Below, in pieces: positions 20,760 to 32,900 of a DNA stretch of 64,000 nucleotides; the stretch's first letter is position 1, and every line of letters starts with the position of its first letter. The translations under genes were made by a program, and so were the position numbers. Below the pieces are notes generated by a model. That model had not been told where the DNA came from. It ran no database searches and saw nothing but the letters and a program-made list of their open reading frames with translations. Origin of the DNA: Lineus longissimus. Taxonomy: Eukaryota; Nemertea; Pilidiophora; Heteronemertea; Lineidae. The DNA lies in contig NC_088314.1 of assembly GCF_910592395.1 (NCBI RefSeq), positions 19,488,070-19,552,069 on the forward strand, given 5' to 3'.

Positions 20760-23700
20760 CTCGTTTTTGATTTATAGGAAACAATGGGAATTCCCGGGTT
20801 ATCAGCTGATTGGTGTTCCCGTTTCTCTAGTGTTCCCCTGACGACGATATAACTTTACACAATACGCGATTTTTACGGAGAAAACAGAACATGGCGTTGC
20901 CGATACAGTAGAATACAATATCCTGTGAAGAAAGCGACAGGGGCATCGAGTGTGATCAGTAGGGCAGGCCCCGGCTATACCAGACTGGTTGCTCTAAGCT
21001 GGTTACTCTTACCTGGTTACTCTAAGCTGGTTAATCTTTAGGCCCACACTGGGCCCTAAAATCAATCACCTCATTGTCACTTTATCATTCGAAAGTTTAG
21101 CTGGCGCGTATTGCGCAGCTTGGTAGTATGTAAATCGGACAGGAGCCGTCCCGACTGTTGGAGTAGAAACGGGGAAAACATAATTTAAAAGGTCGCTGCG
21201 TGATTGGTCGCAATCAAGTAATTTTTTATACAGGCTGAGACCGAAAGGTCATATTGAAAGAATGTAATAGCTCATCTAGTCTATCAAATCCCAAGGTTTC
21301 CTGTTTTCCTAGCGGAAAGCAATTTGTTAAAAGGTCTAAATAGGGGAACCCGAGCATCTTAGAGAGGCGGGGGAAGGGCAGGGGAGGTGAGAAGACTTTC
21401 ACTTGGCAAAGTCGCAAATTCTGAGGAAATCCCTTCAAGTAGATCATTCTCCTAATAAGGAGATGTCTGCTGAGGTGGCGTGACCGACAAAGCCCCGGAA
21501 GTTTATACGTCCGACAGGCTGCAATTAGTGAAAAAAGCTTCTGTTGATCTCCGGGGCAGTCCATTTCGTCATTCTATTTCATACTGTCTCATACGCATAG
21601 GATGAGGGACGAGGCCGGTCCACCGCGTCCAGAGTGTAGTCGGATGGAACCTTGTGAATCTTCGCACGTTAGATTAGGACGTTATCGCGTCTGTTTTCCC
21701 AGACGCTCGTTCTCATTCGCAGAGTCAGGGCCGATGTCAACCTCCCTATATTCTTACTAGCCCAGCCCCAACTATGCTATACCCAACCCATTGTTACCAT
21801 GCGGACATTCGATATTACCCCTAATATTGATATATATAGAAGCGATATTTTGCCATCTTTTCGCTTAACGAGACTGTGGCACTAGAGCGAAAAGACTACA
21901 GCACTCTTCAGCTCCCTTACGAGATGTGTTCAGAATTTAGAAGGCTTGAGAGATAGGCGTGAGTTCCCCGTCCTTTGGTTGAGTGGGTCAAGATCTCACC
22001 ACACCTGGCAAAATTCTTACCCCGGCGGAAACTGTAAAATCGGCCCGTCATTATCGCGACCTATGTGACGGCATACTTAACGATGTACTTATATCATAAG
22101 AAGCCATGATCGATTTGATGAAACCCATGCTGAAAGCAAGATAGACTTGGAAAGTCTCATCCTCGAATACCAGATCGAATCGTATGCTCCTCCCCTCGCA
22201 TAAGCTCGGTCGTTAGTGCCGATCGAGTGTACGACATATGATCAGTTTGAGGGCGTAAGAGTGTGCGACACTAGCGCTCAATCACAACCCTGAGCTCTCG
22301 GGAAAACCAAAAATGTTGGATAGGGAAAACCTTCCTCGTCCCATAAAGGTGACAGAGCGCTTTCCATTTTGCGCAGCGCTCTTATATTATGACACTCCTT
22401 AGAGTTGAAGAACAAACCACGATTACGGTGTTGTCTAACATCTTAATTTTCGTGATTCCCAAGACAATAGACATGACATAGAGGATGTTTTGATTATCGA
22501 ATCACCAGTGTCTGTCGACTCTTCCAGCTGGTTATCTTCTCACTTCTCTGAACTCGACCAACTCGGTCCACTTTTGACTGATCAAGGTCGGAAGGGGAGA
22601 TGGAGACTACAGTACAAGCACAACATTCGGCATGAAGAAAAATAACCATAACCCGCAGATCATTTTACAAGTTTATTTTATCAACGTATCAAAATGTTCC
22701 ACCCTATAATGTAGTTTTAAAATTAAAATACATCCGACAAGTGTCCCAGCAAAATAATATATATATCTTTAAATTGGCATCATTATTAAACAATAAATTT
22801 ACAACAATAAATAGCCGTAACGGTTTTGGAGCACAGTTTACGAATATTTACAGAAACTTTGTCATCTCCAGAGTTGATCACCCTGTAGATGGATTATATT
22901 AGTTTATTTACAAACAATAACTATGGCAATGAGTCTATGACGTGATATGTGTTAATTTACATATATACGTGGAATGTATGATGCATTTTCGGATGGAGAA
23001 AATGCAGTGTGAAAAGAACTACAGGTAGTTCGACCTTGGACATTGACCTTCACCGGTGTTCGACCTTGAACTTCGACCTCGATCAAAGATCAACCTTGAA
23101 CACTGGCCTTGACATTGGCAATGCCCAGAGATTCTTAGTGTCACTGATCCAACCACCGAGTCAAACCGAAGGCCCATTAGATTTCAAGCGGACATTATAC
23201 ATTATAGGTTCTTACTTCTCATGGGCTTGGCTCCTTGGTAACTACCTTAGTTATGCAAATTATATAGTTTAAAGGAATTAACACTCAGTATAAATCCAGT
23301 GTCGTACAACGGCATGGATGGTCATGTTATAGTTTTTGTCTAATTTTGCAACTGGCATTTTATAATACCGTGTTGAATCGTCTAATTCTAAAAGACAACG
23401 TGAGATTCACCAGAGTGAGGGTTATTTATAAACCCGACTGCACCGCCAGAGGTCACTATGCTTCGTTTCCGGTTCCGGTCGAAGCACTGGCGCCTCTGGT
23501 TTCGATAAAAACCAACAGGAGGCGCTTGGTGCGAAAACGAAAAGAATGAAAGCAATACTTGTGCAGTATTGATAAAGATATACATGTATTACCAAGCAAC
23601 TCCCTTTACGGTTTTGTAAAAAAAAAGGTTCAGACGACACCATGGAGATATCCTGGTTCCCAGAGTACGTTTGATGATACCTGGGAGCAAGGAACATGGA

Positions 23701-24222
23701 TGCGCCGTCCGCTGAAGTCCAATCCACCCTAAGATTGGGGGAGCTGTACGTACATCAACCTATGTAAACATACATTTAGACTTCCGTGAAGTTTCAAAAA
23801 CAGGACTGAGAAAAATGGACGCCGCCTTTTCTGACTATGAACCCTTTATTTGAAGAAAAGAGCTTTAAGGCCAGTTCAACATTTCGGTCGAGCCTGACAA
23901 TGGGGGTCGGATTGTTACACAACCGTTATTTAGCACATGCAGCTACATTTTGACTCCAAATCGACCAAAGCAAACATGGAAACGAAATATACAAATACAC
24001 TAGCAGACGATAACAAGGAGATCACAGTTATAATAATCCAGGCCATGGAATCCTGTTCGATATCTAGCCCCTCCCCCGCTGTCTCATCCCGACCCAGTTC
24101 AATTCCATTTGCAATATATTAACATTTGTTCGTCAGCCTAAAATTGACTTCTTCCCATTTCCGAAAGCACGTAAAGCACAATTCATTTTTGAAAGAAAAT
24201 TTTAGGTTAGTTTTGGTAGACT
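20760..24222. other. Intergenic stretch without recognised genes
   Basis: It contains a short CTAAGCTGGTTACTCT tandem motif at about 20985-21045 and a TTCGACCTTGAAC-type repeat at about 23025-23110. A GC-richer block at 21.2-22.4 kb has many interrupted frames and could be a decayed element. The part from 22.66 to 23.3 kb is strongly AT-rich. I cannot support a gene. Confidence 0.4.
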
Positions 24223-24223
24223 G

Positions 24224-24441
24224 TCCAATCAAAAGTGCCGAAGTGTGCATCGCCGGTGTGCCCATTTGCAACGAGCCAATCAGAAGGTTCTCTTTTTGTG
24301 TCAGTTCCGGTCAACGTCTGCTTTCGGAAATCTGCGACTCGACCGGAAGTGTCCAAAGTATGACGTCCACTTTATGGCGTCTTTTGATTGGCTATTTTGA
24401 GCACAGCTCCGGTGATGCAGAAATTAGCCATTATGATTGGA
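24224..24441. repeat. Two inverted copies of a CCAAT-pair dispersed repeat
   Basis: Copy 1 (24224-24291, plus) runs from TCCAATCAAAAGTGCCGAA to CCAATCAGAAGGTTC. Copy 2 (24385-24441) is the same element inverted (GATTGGCTATTTTGAG to ATGATTGGA). Both share GCATCaCCGG in the middle. Related copies lie at 31818, 47369 and 63890. Confidence 0.65.
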
Positions 24442-26903
24442 AAGAAGACCAACAATCTCGATTTTTCTTCTTCTAATCTCAGCAAATTAATCGATTTCAG
24501 ATTAAGGTCTTTCTGGTGTCCACTCATCCGCCCAGTTGACACCCACGTGAGGTAGGTTGATCGTGGCTTGGCTCGGTTCATTTCGGAGTCACTACATATT
24601 GCGTTAATTCGACGTAATCTTGAGAGAGGCAATGTCAATGTTAGTGCGGTTTAAACAACCGGTGTGACAGCGGATATAGTCCCCCTGGAGTCATAGTCCG
24701 GTAGCATTGTATTTGACCAATTAGGCAGCATGATCTATTGTACCGCTAACCCTAACCAAAACATTTAGCAATGCGGGCTATTGTTACACGGACTATCAGC
24801 CCTAGGACTACTATCCCTTGCACACCAGGTTCTGAGGTATTTCCGAATTGAAGAGGATAAGGTAAAATGGGGGCAAAGCCAACCCCGCCCGCTGCCCTAG
24901 ATGGCGACACCATAGCGGTTAACTTCTAGAGCCAACGAGTTATCCTATACGTCAATACCACGATATAATGATGGCCCTGTACCCTTCAAGGGAAAAATAC
25001 TGTTCGCGCGATATTTTACAGTTGTGTGTTTCATTCACAATTCTCGAGTGTTTGAATAAAGTCCAACAGCAGTAATAGCTTTGCCCCATTTTACCTTATC
25101 CACCCAAGGTCAGACAACGAAAATCAAGCGTCATCCCTGTCTCATCCATTACTAACAAGTCATCTGTAACTCAACACTTGCCTCAATAAATTAATCATGG
25201 CGGCGTCCCTGACCCCATTTGACCAAGACATAATAATTTAGTAATAAATAAATAAATAGTTACAAAGAATTACATACACCAATGGAATCCCTAAATGCAT
25301 TTGCCTGGTGCGAAAAACATAAAAACTGCAGACGTTGTACTTAGATTCCGGAGGCCTGGGAACAATTCGACCGATGCGTCAAAACAATAAATTGACAGAT
25401 TTATTCTTGTTGTACAATAGAATTACAGCAACAACAACATCTTTGACCTTTTTGGTTTTTTATCATCTGCACAAGATTTTGATCAATGCTGAGATGCTCA
25501 TGGTTTTGTTTAAGACTGGTTCAAATGTTTCCGTACCTCAATCACGTGAGAGAGCTCCGCGGAGCATCGAATGTGAGTCCCAATTTTAAATGTCTGCATC
25601 TTTACAACAAACAATTTGTTCATGATCACACGCGTGTGTAATATGTTTGGTCAATTACTGAATAGTCTAATGATTTAATGTTAAAGCCTTAAAGAAACAG
25701 TTTATATCAAAGTACTCACATCTACCAGCAAACACATGTGACGACAACTGGAATCGATGACGATATACTCTATATGCATCGCGTCATGGGTATAATTTGC
25801 TGACGTAGTTTGCATATCGCCATTGAGGTGCTTCTTAGCAGAAGATGCAGGTATGTACATTCACATGTAAAATGTTAACCCACCGAAGAATTAATCTCAT
25901 AATGAAAATCGAACTTGGCTCAGCTTTGATTCAAACGAAATCGCCCGGCGAAGATGAGATCCCATCCAGAAAGACGATTGTTTGATTCATCTTGGCAAAC
26001 TGCTCAAATTCAACCAAACAAAGCATGAAATGATGCACCCTTAAAAGTTTTAGGGAGCTTAAAGGGCGACGTGTCCACAACTGAGGCTTCCTCCGTCAAT
26101 GTCCCCGTTGCGACCAGCACAGTGCAAAATCGGTCGTCATATCATTACCCCAGTCAAATCACCCAAATCTTCCCTAAAGTATAGTGTTTAAGACTTCCTG
26201 TCCAATAGGCCAATCACAAGCTAGTAGTCAACTTTCCTGTGCCAAAGACGAAGAAAAAAAATTGACAACTTCTGATTGGCCAATACAATAGGAAGTGTGA
26301 ACTATTGCCTCCGGTTGGAAAGATGTTATATAATATCAAACAAGCCTCAGATGTGGAAAGTCACAAATGCAATTCTGGAAATTATTTCGAACAGCCCACT
26401 AAACATATAAATGACTCCTTTGACTAAATAAACCAGTTATTACGAGTCAGAAATTGCACAAAACACCATTGATGTTTAGTCGAACAACGAAAGAGCGACC
26501 ACCCACGAGATTGAAATTGTCGCAGCCTGGCTGTATTCAATCTCGTGTACAGGTCAGTGATATGTCATACATTGTGAGTCCATGTTCATGGGAAGTGTCT
26601 GTCCATTGTCCATCTATATCCGAAATACAGAGGTATTCATGGTATATGTACAAAATATACAACCATCCGATTCGACAGTTTTTTAAACCGCTCCCAGTCA
26701 CACAACAGTAATCCTTTAAATGAGTATTTTTTGTCCGTTCATTTCCAATCCACGGCGCTAGGGGCGCTGTCGACCTGGAACCAGTCATGCGCAGTATGGC
26801 CACCTCTCACGGAGTCCTCTTCACTGCTTAGCCACCATTTTTTGAAGACACGAATGTCCATTTTGAAAGACTGCGTAACCACCTCACTTCACTGCCGGGG
26901 TGA
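24442..26903. other. Downstream flank of the P450 gene
   Basis: No gene recognised. The right part should hold the 3' UTR of the P450 that stops at 26904. I found no convincing AATAAA close to that stop. An ATGGCGGCG motif at about 25199 resembles a YY1/start-codon element but is followed by only 14 codons. Confidence 0.4.
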
Positions 26904-29900
26904 TCAATCGGAGAAATCGATTGGGTTGAACGATTTCGCGAGGCTGAAATTGCATTTGACGTCATTGACTGGTGGTAGGATTTCGTGGCCATGATACTGC
27001 ACATCCACAACTGCTTTCTCGCCTTCTAACAAGTTTATTTCAAACATATTCACGATGTTCATGAGGTACCACTTGGCCTGGAGCGTGGCGTATCTTTGTC
27101 CCGTGCACAGAGAGCCAAACGCCATAATGGGATGTTTGAGTTCCCGTCCGTCTTTGTAGAATTTGGCTTCGTTGCAGAAACGGTCGTACTTGAATTCCTA
27201 CAAATATAAAAGACGGGAAAGGTGAGCAAAATCCACAACTTTTCACGGTTTCCAAGTTCCAAGTTCTGCATTGTACGTCTTCTGAAAAACGTTTTGTGGC
27301 CATCATGCGGCATGTGCTATTTGTTCTGATATATGATTGGATGTCACAAAAGCCAAGTGACTGCTGTCCTGGTGTTCTGATTGGTGACTTCGTGCACTGT
27401 TATATGACCAATCAGTATCAACTTTACCCTAGCTGCAGGGATCACGGGTTGGCTACTTTCAAAGGAATCAAACTTACCATCGGGTCTTCGAAGATCTCGG
27501 GGTCTTTGTGGATAGCTGGTGGATAGATGGCGACACGGTCTCCCTGACGGAAGAGCATTTTCTTGCCATCAACCTCGTGCCAGGTGTCCTCGTTGATGTA
27601 CCTCACCATGAATACGCCGCTCGAGAGGCGGAAACTTTCTTGAACCACGCTGTCTGCAATGACGAAAGAAGGGGACTGAGTTAGAAAATGGCTCGAATAT
27701 TGAATTTCCTAACAATTTAAAAAATGGTTTCTATTTTGTATTGACAAGTGGCGAAAGAAGTACCAAGCAATAGTGTCGATTCATTAAAGCATTTATTTCT
27801 TATGAAGAAATAAAGACTTGAGCGATCAATAGAAAAATTATCATAATGTTCTTTGGTGGTGATAATTCAAAAGCAAACATAAACAAATATATGTATTTCT
27901 ATTCGCGTTGCTCCTGGCGCCGTCCCCTCACGCATTCACTCACACACTTTTTCGTTATAAATTGCGACACACCACCGTCTTAAGAGTTTTGTAAATTGTC
28001 TTCTAATCATGTCCTGCGCGCGTTCCCAAACTCGAGAATGAGATCAAAAATGTTCGCACGCTCCGAGAATGAGGAGATTTGCCTAATACTCTTAAAATAA
28101 CTTTCAACATATTTGTTGCAACCATTAAGTCTTTGGATGGAATGCATTTAGACCCACTTTGAGTCATATGGATGTTTCAAACTCCGATATCATAAAAGCA
28201 GTTTTGTTAGTCTAGTAGAATTGCCCCAGGTGATTTCTAAGCCTCAGTGAGGAAATTTTAAGATAAACACCACAGGCTGCAACAATAACTTAAATGCATT
28301 TTTGAATGAAACGAGTTGAATTATGGTCATTTACAGTTGAAATAGTCCGTTATTATTCGCATATCGCGCTGATTGTTCGCTGAATGCATATTAAATGGAG
28401 CCCCGCAGCGAGAACGTCGAAGACGTTTAGCTCGTCTGTCCTCCGACAGATGGCACTGCCAGAAATCGCAACCGTTGGGCTTGAGAAAATAGGCTTTAAA
28501 AATGAGAATTTTAATCATTAAAACGTTTTCAAACTTACTCAGTATGTCCAAATCTTCAACTTCTTTCATCGAGAACAGTGCCGTGTCTTCGCTCGTGACC
28601 GTCTTGGCTTCAATGGCCGTGCGCACCTCGTTCCTAAGTGCCGCGAACGATTTTGGGTCTTCAAGAAGGTATGCCAGTGCCCAGAAGGAAAGCCTGAACG
28701 TGTTGTAGTTAACATGAAGGTAGACGAGGTTGTGTCCAAGAATTTCGACTTCATTCTGCCCGCGATCTAACATGTACTGTACAGCATATTTGATGTAGTC
28801 GGAGCAGTCTTCGCGGCCGAGGAGCTCGCCGGATTTTGGGTGGCACAACAAGCTCTCTAACGCTTTCCCGGCCTTAGGGAAGAGGGCGCGGGGGAATCCC
28901 AACCAGAGGTAGTTAAAGTACCTGTGGTACATCTCGAAGCTGTGGTAGACCATCTCTGGCTCGAAGGGGTGGCCGTTAGACTTTCCGAAGACCGTGTCGA
29001 AGATTGCCGTAAACATTGTCTTCATGGTGAATGTCCGCAGTCCGATCTCCGTGGGTGTGTGATCCTGCTTCATCGTACTGGTTATATCCCTGCAAGAGTC
29101 TCTCAGATTGCCGGCAAACTGCTTCATCCCGGCTTGAAGCGCGTGGCCTCGAACTGTCTTCCCCGTTTCTTTAATCATGTTCCGAGCATCCTTCAACACG
29201 AAGCTGAACACGTTCAGATTCACTTGTTTCTGTATGGGGTCGAAATCGAACGCCCTCACCTTGGAAAAGGCCTCGTAATTGTGCGGGTCCATGATGACGG
29301 TCATGTGCTTGTTGATGAGCCGGAGGGTGAATACCTTCCCGTATTCTTTCCGCCATTCAAGCAAATATTTCACCGCGTTCATGCTGAACTCAGCGGCGTT
29401 ACCCCATAGTAAACGCCCGGACACCAGCGGGGGCTCGCCCTTTCGTCTGAAAAGATAAAAACATGGTTGTTTACTATTTTGAGAAAAGTGTGATCTTTCA
29501 CTAACAACGCTAAACCTGTGAAGACAATGACAATCAAATGAACCTATTGACAGACACATTTCCGTAACCATAGAGCATATTTGCTCCGCAATTGGAAATT
29601 TGCTCTGTTTTGGAACAGAAATGGTTAATATGGGCCAAATGGCGCTTGGGTTAATTGATTTGGTTCTTTTCGATGGACGACAAATTGTTTCTCAATATGC
29701 TTACCCAAGTTAGTTTGTTTTAGGTGACCGTGTACATTAGGATTCGTGCGGGTCAATAGATACGCCACAAAGCAAAGCCGCAAAGTCAATCGAGCAATCA
29801 TCGAGTTATTAACCGAACCAACAAATTCGAGTGTATCACTTAAAATGCCTTCGCGTGTCAGAATGTCTTTTGTAAACAGCGTGGGGGCGAGATGCGGAAT

Positions 29901-32900
29901 TAACTGCAAGAAATCAACAAAACGGACTACTTTCTGCGGTCATCTGATTTTGCCATCCAAGTGGGGAAAGCCTAACGCGTATTTTTGCGACGCCCAAAAA
30001 ATGAACGCAGACGGTAGAACAAGAAAGAATCGAGAGGTTGGAATTGAAATGTGTTATTGTGAAAATATCTGCATCGAAATGTTCTCTAATTATTACTAAA
30101 TGATTCGGACAGTTCTTTATTCATCTTCTGGTCAAGGTGTCCGAATCGATATTCCCACAATGCACCCTAATCATGGTCGTCTGGCCGATGCGGTTTCCTG
30201 GGGTGATGGGTCTCGTGCGAGCAGGACCTCACATCGTCTGTGAATAGAATCAAAGGGAGTCTGCCCTCTGCTTGCACTTTCGTTAATATTTCATACCATA
30301 ATGAAGAAAAGAGGCAAACATTTCTATCGGACCAGTTCTTGGTGCTTTGACAGCGACACAAAGGTGTTGCGTGTAAAATGCGGACAAAATAACCGGCCTA
30401 ATGAGACGGGCTGCCGTGAATAGTTAATCAAATAGATGGACCAAGCACCGCCTAGGTTAATCTTTCATGGGCCTCACCATTTAGTGACTGATAATGAAAT
30501 ATTCAAAACGCACAAGACAATATCAAATCGGCAATTTTGATATCAGCTCAAGTCTCGCTCGGTCGGTCTTTTCGTGACTAGTTCGACAGTGCGCTTATCA
30601 ATCATGCGAAAAAGTTGTTTTTTAACAAGGGACAAAGTTTACTTAAAATATCCCCAGGGCTGATTCATATCAAGCGAGACAACTTCTTGGCGGAGCAAGA
30701 AATGCTACGACTGCAACGCCGACTAGAGACCGTTTCGTGACAAGCAGAGCCGACGGCCCATACCGCATCCCGGGCCGTAACTTGTCACCGCGCGTTGTTG
30801 CTATTCGAACGCCGCGCCGGGATAGAAGCTCGTTACTTAGCTTAACAGAGAAGGAGAAAGTGAGTTTACCAATATTAAACTTATTAAAATGCAATTAAAT
30901 CTAAAATGCCATTTTTGGTAGGCGGAGGAAAGTTTTCGAGGGTCCAGGTGAAGTTTGGATGTGTTTGTTCCTATAATTGGCAAGACCCCGACGGCCTGGT
31001 TAAGAAAGTAGAAGTCTTGGTTCGGCATGGGGCCAGGATTGGCGTTATTCTCACAGTCGAAGTCCTATTGAAAGGGAAAGTCTCATTAAATTTTGTTGAG
31101 GTCCCCCTGAACACCTCGAGACCCCGCTGGGTGATCCGAATATCCGAGGGCCGCAAGCCATTCACGCGATAAATCTATGGGTTGGCTTTGTGTGTCACAA
31201 AACAAAGTGTATACTTGTTAATAATGACCACCAATCCATCAAAATTATGAAAAATTTCGTGTGGTTTTACTTGAGTCTATCTGGCGTAAAGAAATATATT
31301 CATTTCGGAAAAGCTATAGGTTTTAAGTTTCGTTTCTTGATATTAATTGGAAATAATGCAAAGGCATACTGTAAATTGAACTGGCCGCTTTAGACTCGCT
31401 TATTTTTCGTTTCATGTTACATGTATCTTTGTTGATTTTAGACGACGTAGTGGTGGTCGAGAGCTTTCGGGCTTTCGGGGAAAATAACGAGTGCAATCTG
31501 GTGACTAGGATCACATACAAGGGTAGTATTCCTATTGTTTTGCTAAAAGCAAAGCCACCCACTCTAATATTGCAATATGAAATATGCAAAACCCGATCAC
31601 AATTCAGACTCAGTTCACGGTGACAATTCAGATTTTCCGTCTTCTCTTCCGAACTACTAAAATATTAATATTTCAGAACATCGTCCTTGACACATTGATC
31701 CAGTTCTTGCTCCGTCGCTGCGTCACTGACGCTAAAGTATAAAAACAATTCATTGGATATTAAAATAACCAATGATTTGAAAGACTAAATCTGCTGTCGG
31801 ACTTGACAAAAAAATCAGATTGGACAACAAACCGGTGATGCAGAATCGAGCGCTTTTGATTGGATGATAAGTCTGAAAGCTCAATCAATGCTGCTTTTAC
31901 CTGCGTGATATGATATTAACAGCAATATCTGTTTTGCTAAGCAATGAGTTAGCCTAACCATTTCGTGTGTGGTGAATTGAAAATACGTCAGCTGTTGTAT
32001 CGATTAGACAAGCCATCCATAGAAATTGAAGTTGATGCAATTGATTTGGGGCAGATCTAATGGGGCTCCCCGTTCCCGCAGCAGTGTGACATATATACAT
32101 ATATCAATACGCATCTCAATAGATATCAATAATAATAGCTACCGCCGACGCACGCACTTTTAGAAAAAATATCCATATCGATCAATACGATTTATAGCGA
32201 TTTTCTGTGAAAATTATGCGATCCGATTGCAGAATATTGAAATAACTTCGCAGTATAAGATGAGAATAAGTTGAACTTTGTTTTCAATTAAGACAACTTA
32301 TTTGTAACTCGTTTCTGCGTTGCCATGTTTTAGTATAATGGAATTTGTTCGAAAGGTAGGCGTCTGTACAACAAGCAAAAATTAAAAAAAAGCAGAAACA
32401 GGATGGAATCGGGGGAATCGGCACCTGATGTAACATCGACCCAACTGATTGAAATTGACAGCACCCCTGCACCAAAACCCATTACTACTTAGAAGTAATG
32501 GAATTTTAGTGATACCATGCAGCATCTTTAACTTATAGGTTAGCGCAAAAATGACCATAGTCCATTTGTTTTTTTGCATGACAAAGTTAGATCCAGAGGA
32601 AAGCTTGATAGGTCAGTCAGATTTTGGATTTTTCCATTTTCCAATTCAATGATGGGAACGACTACTGTAAAGTGAAAGGTGAATATGAGGCTGACAGCTT
32701 GGTAATAATGGCCTTGATAATGCCATTCCTTAAACTGAACTTTTTTCTCCTAGGTCGAGGTAAGACATGTTTTGGTTCGTAAAACATCACGCTTGTCTCT
32801 GAAATAATCTTTTGCGTAAACGAAGGCATGTCACCGGCCCCGGCCCATCTTGAGTTATTATGTCTCGTGTCAACAGCCAATTTTTCATCCCAATTAGCAA

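Noticed and set aside
28924-29409. 161-codon plus-strand frame
   Set aside because: Antisense shadow of P450 exon 2, which is intact on the minus strand with family motifs.
29447-29571. Using the upstream open frame as the P450 N-terminus
   Set aside because: A CAG acceptor at 29449-29447 and the phase-matched anchor exon at 35056-35135 explain the start better. The open frame left of the acceptor lacks a signal anchor.
29625-29909. Minus-strand frame LIPHLAPTLFTKDILTREG as an exon
   Set aside because: It has an acceptor-like TTTCTTGCAG, but no donor with matching phase and no partner exon could be defined, so it was left out of the gene list.
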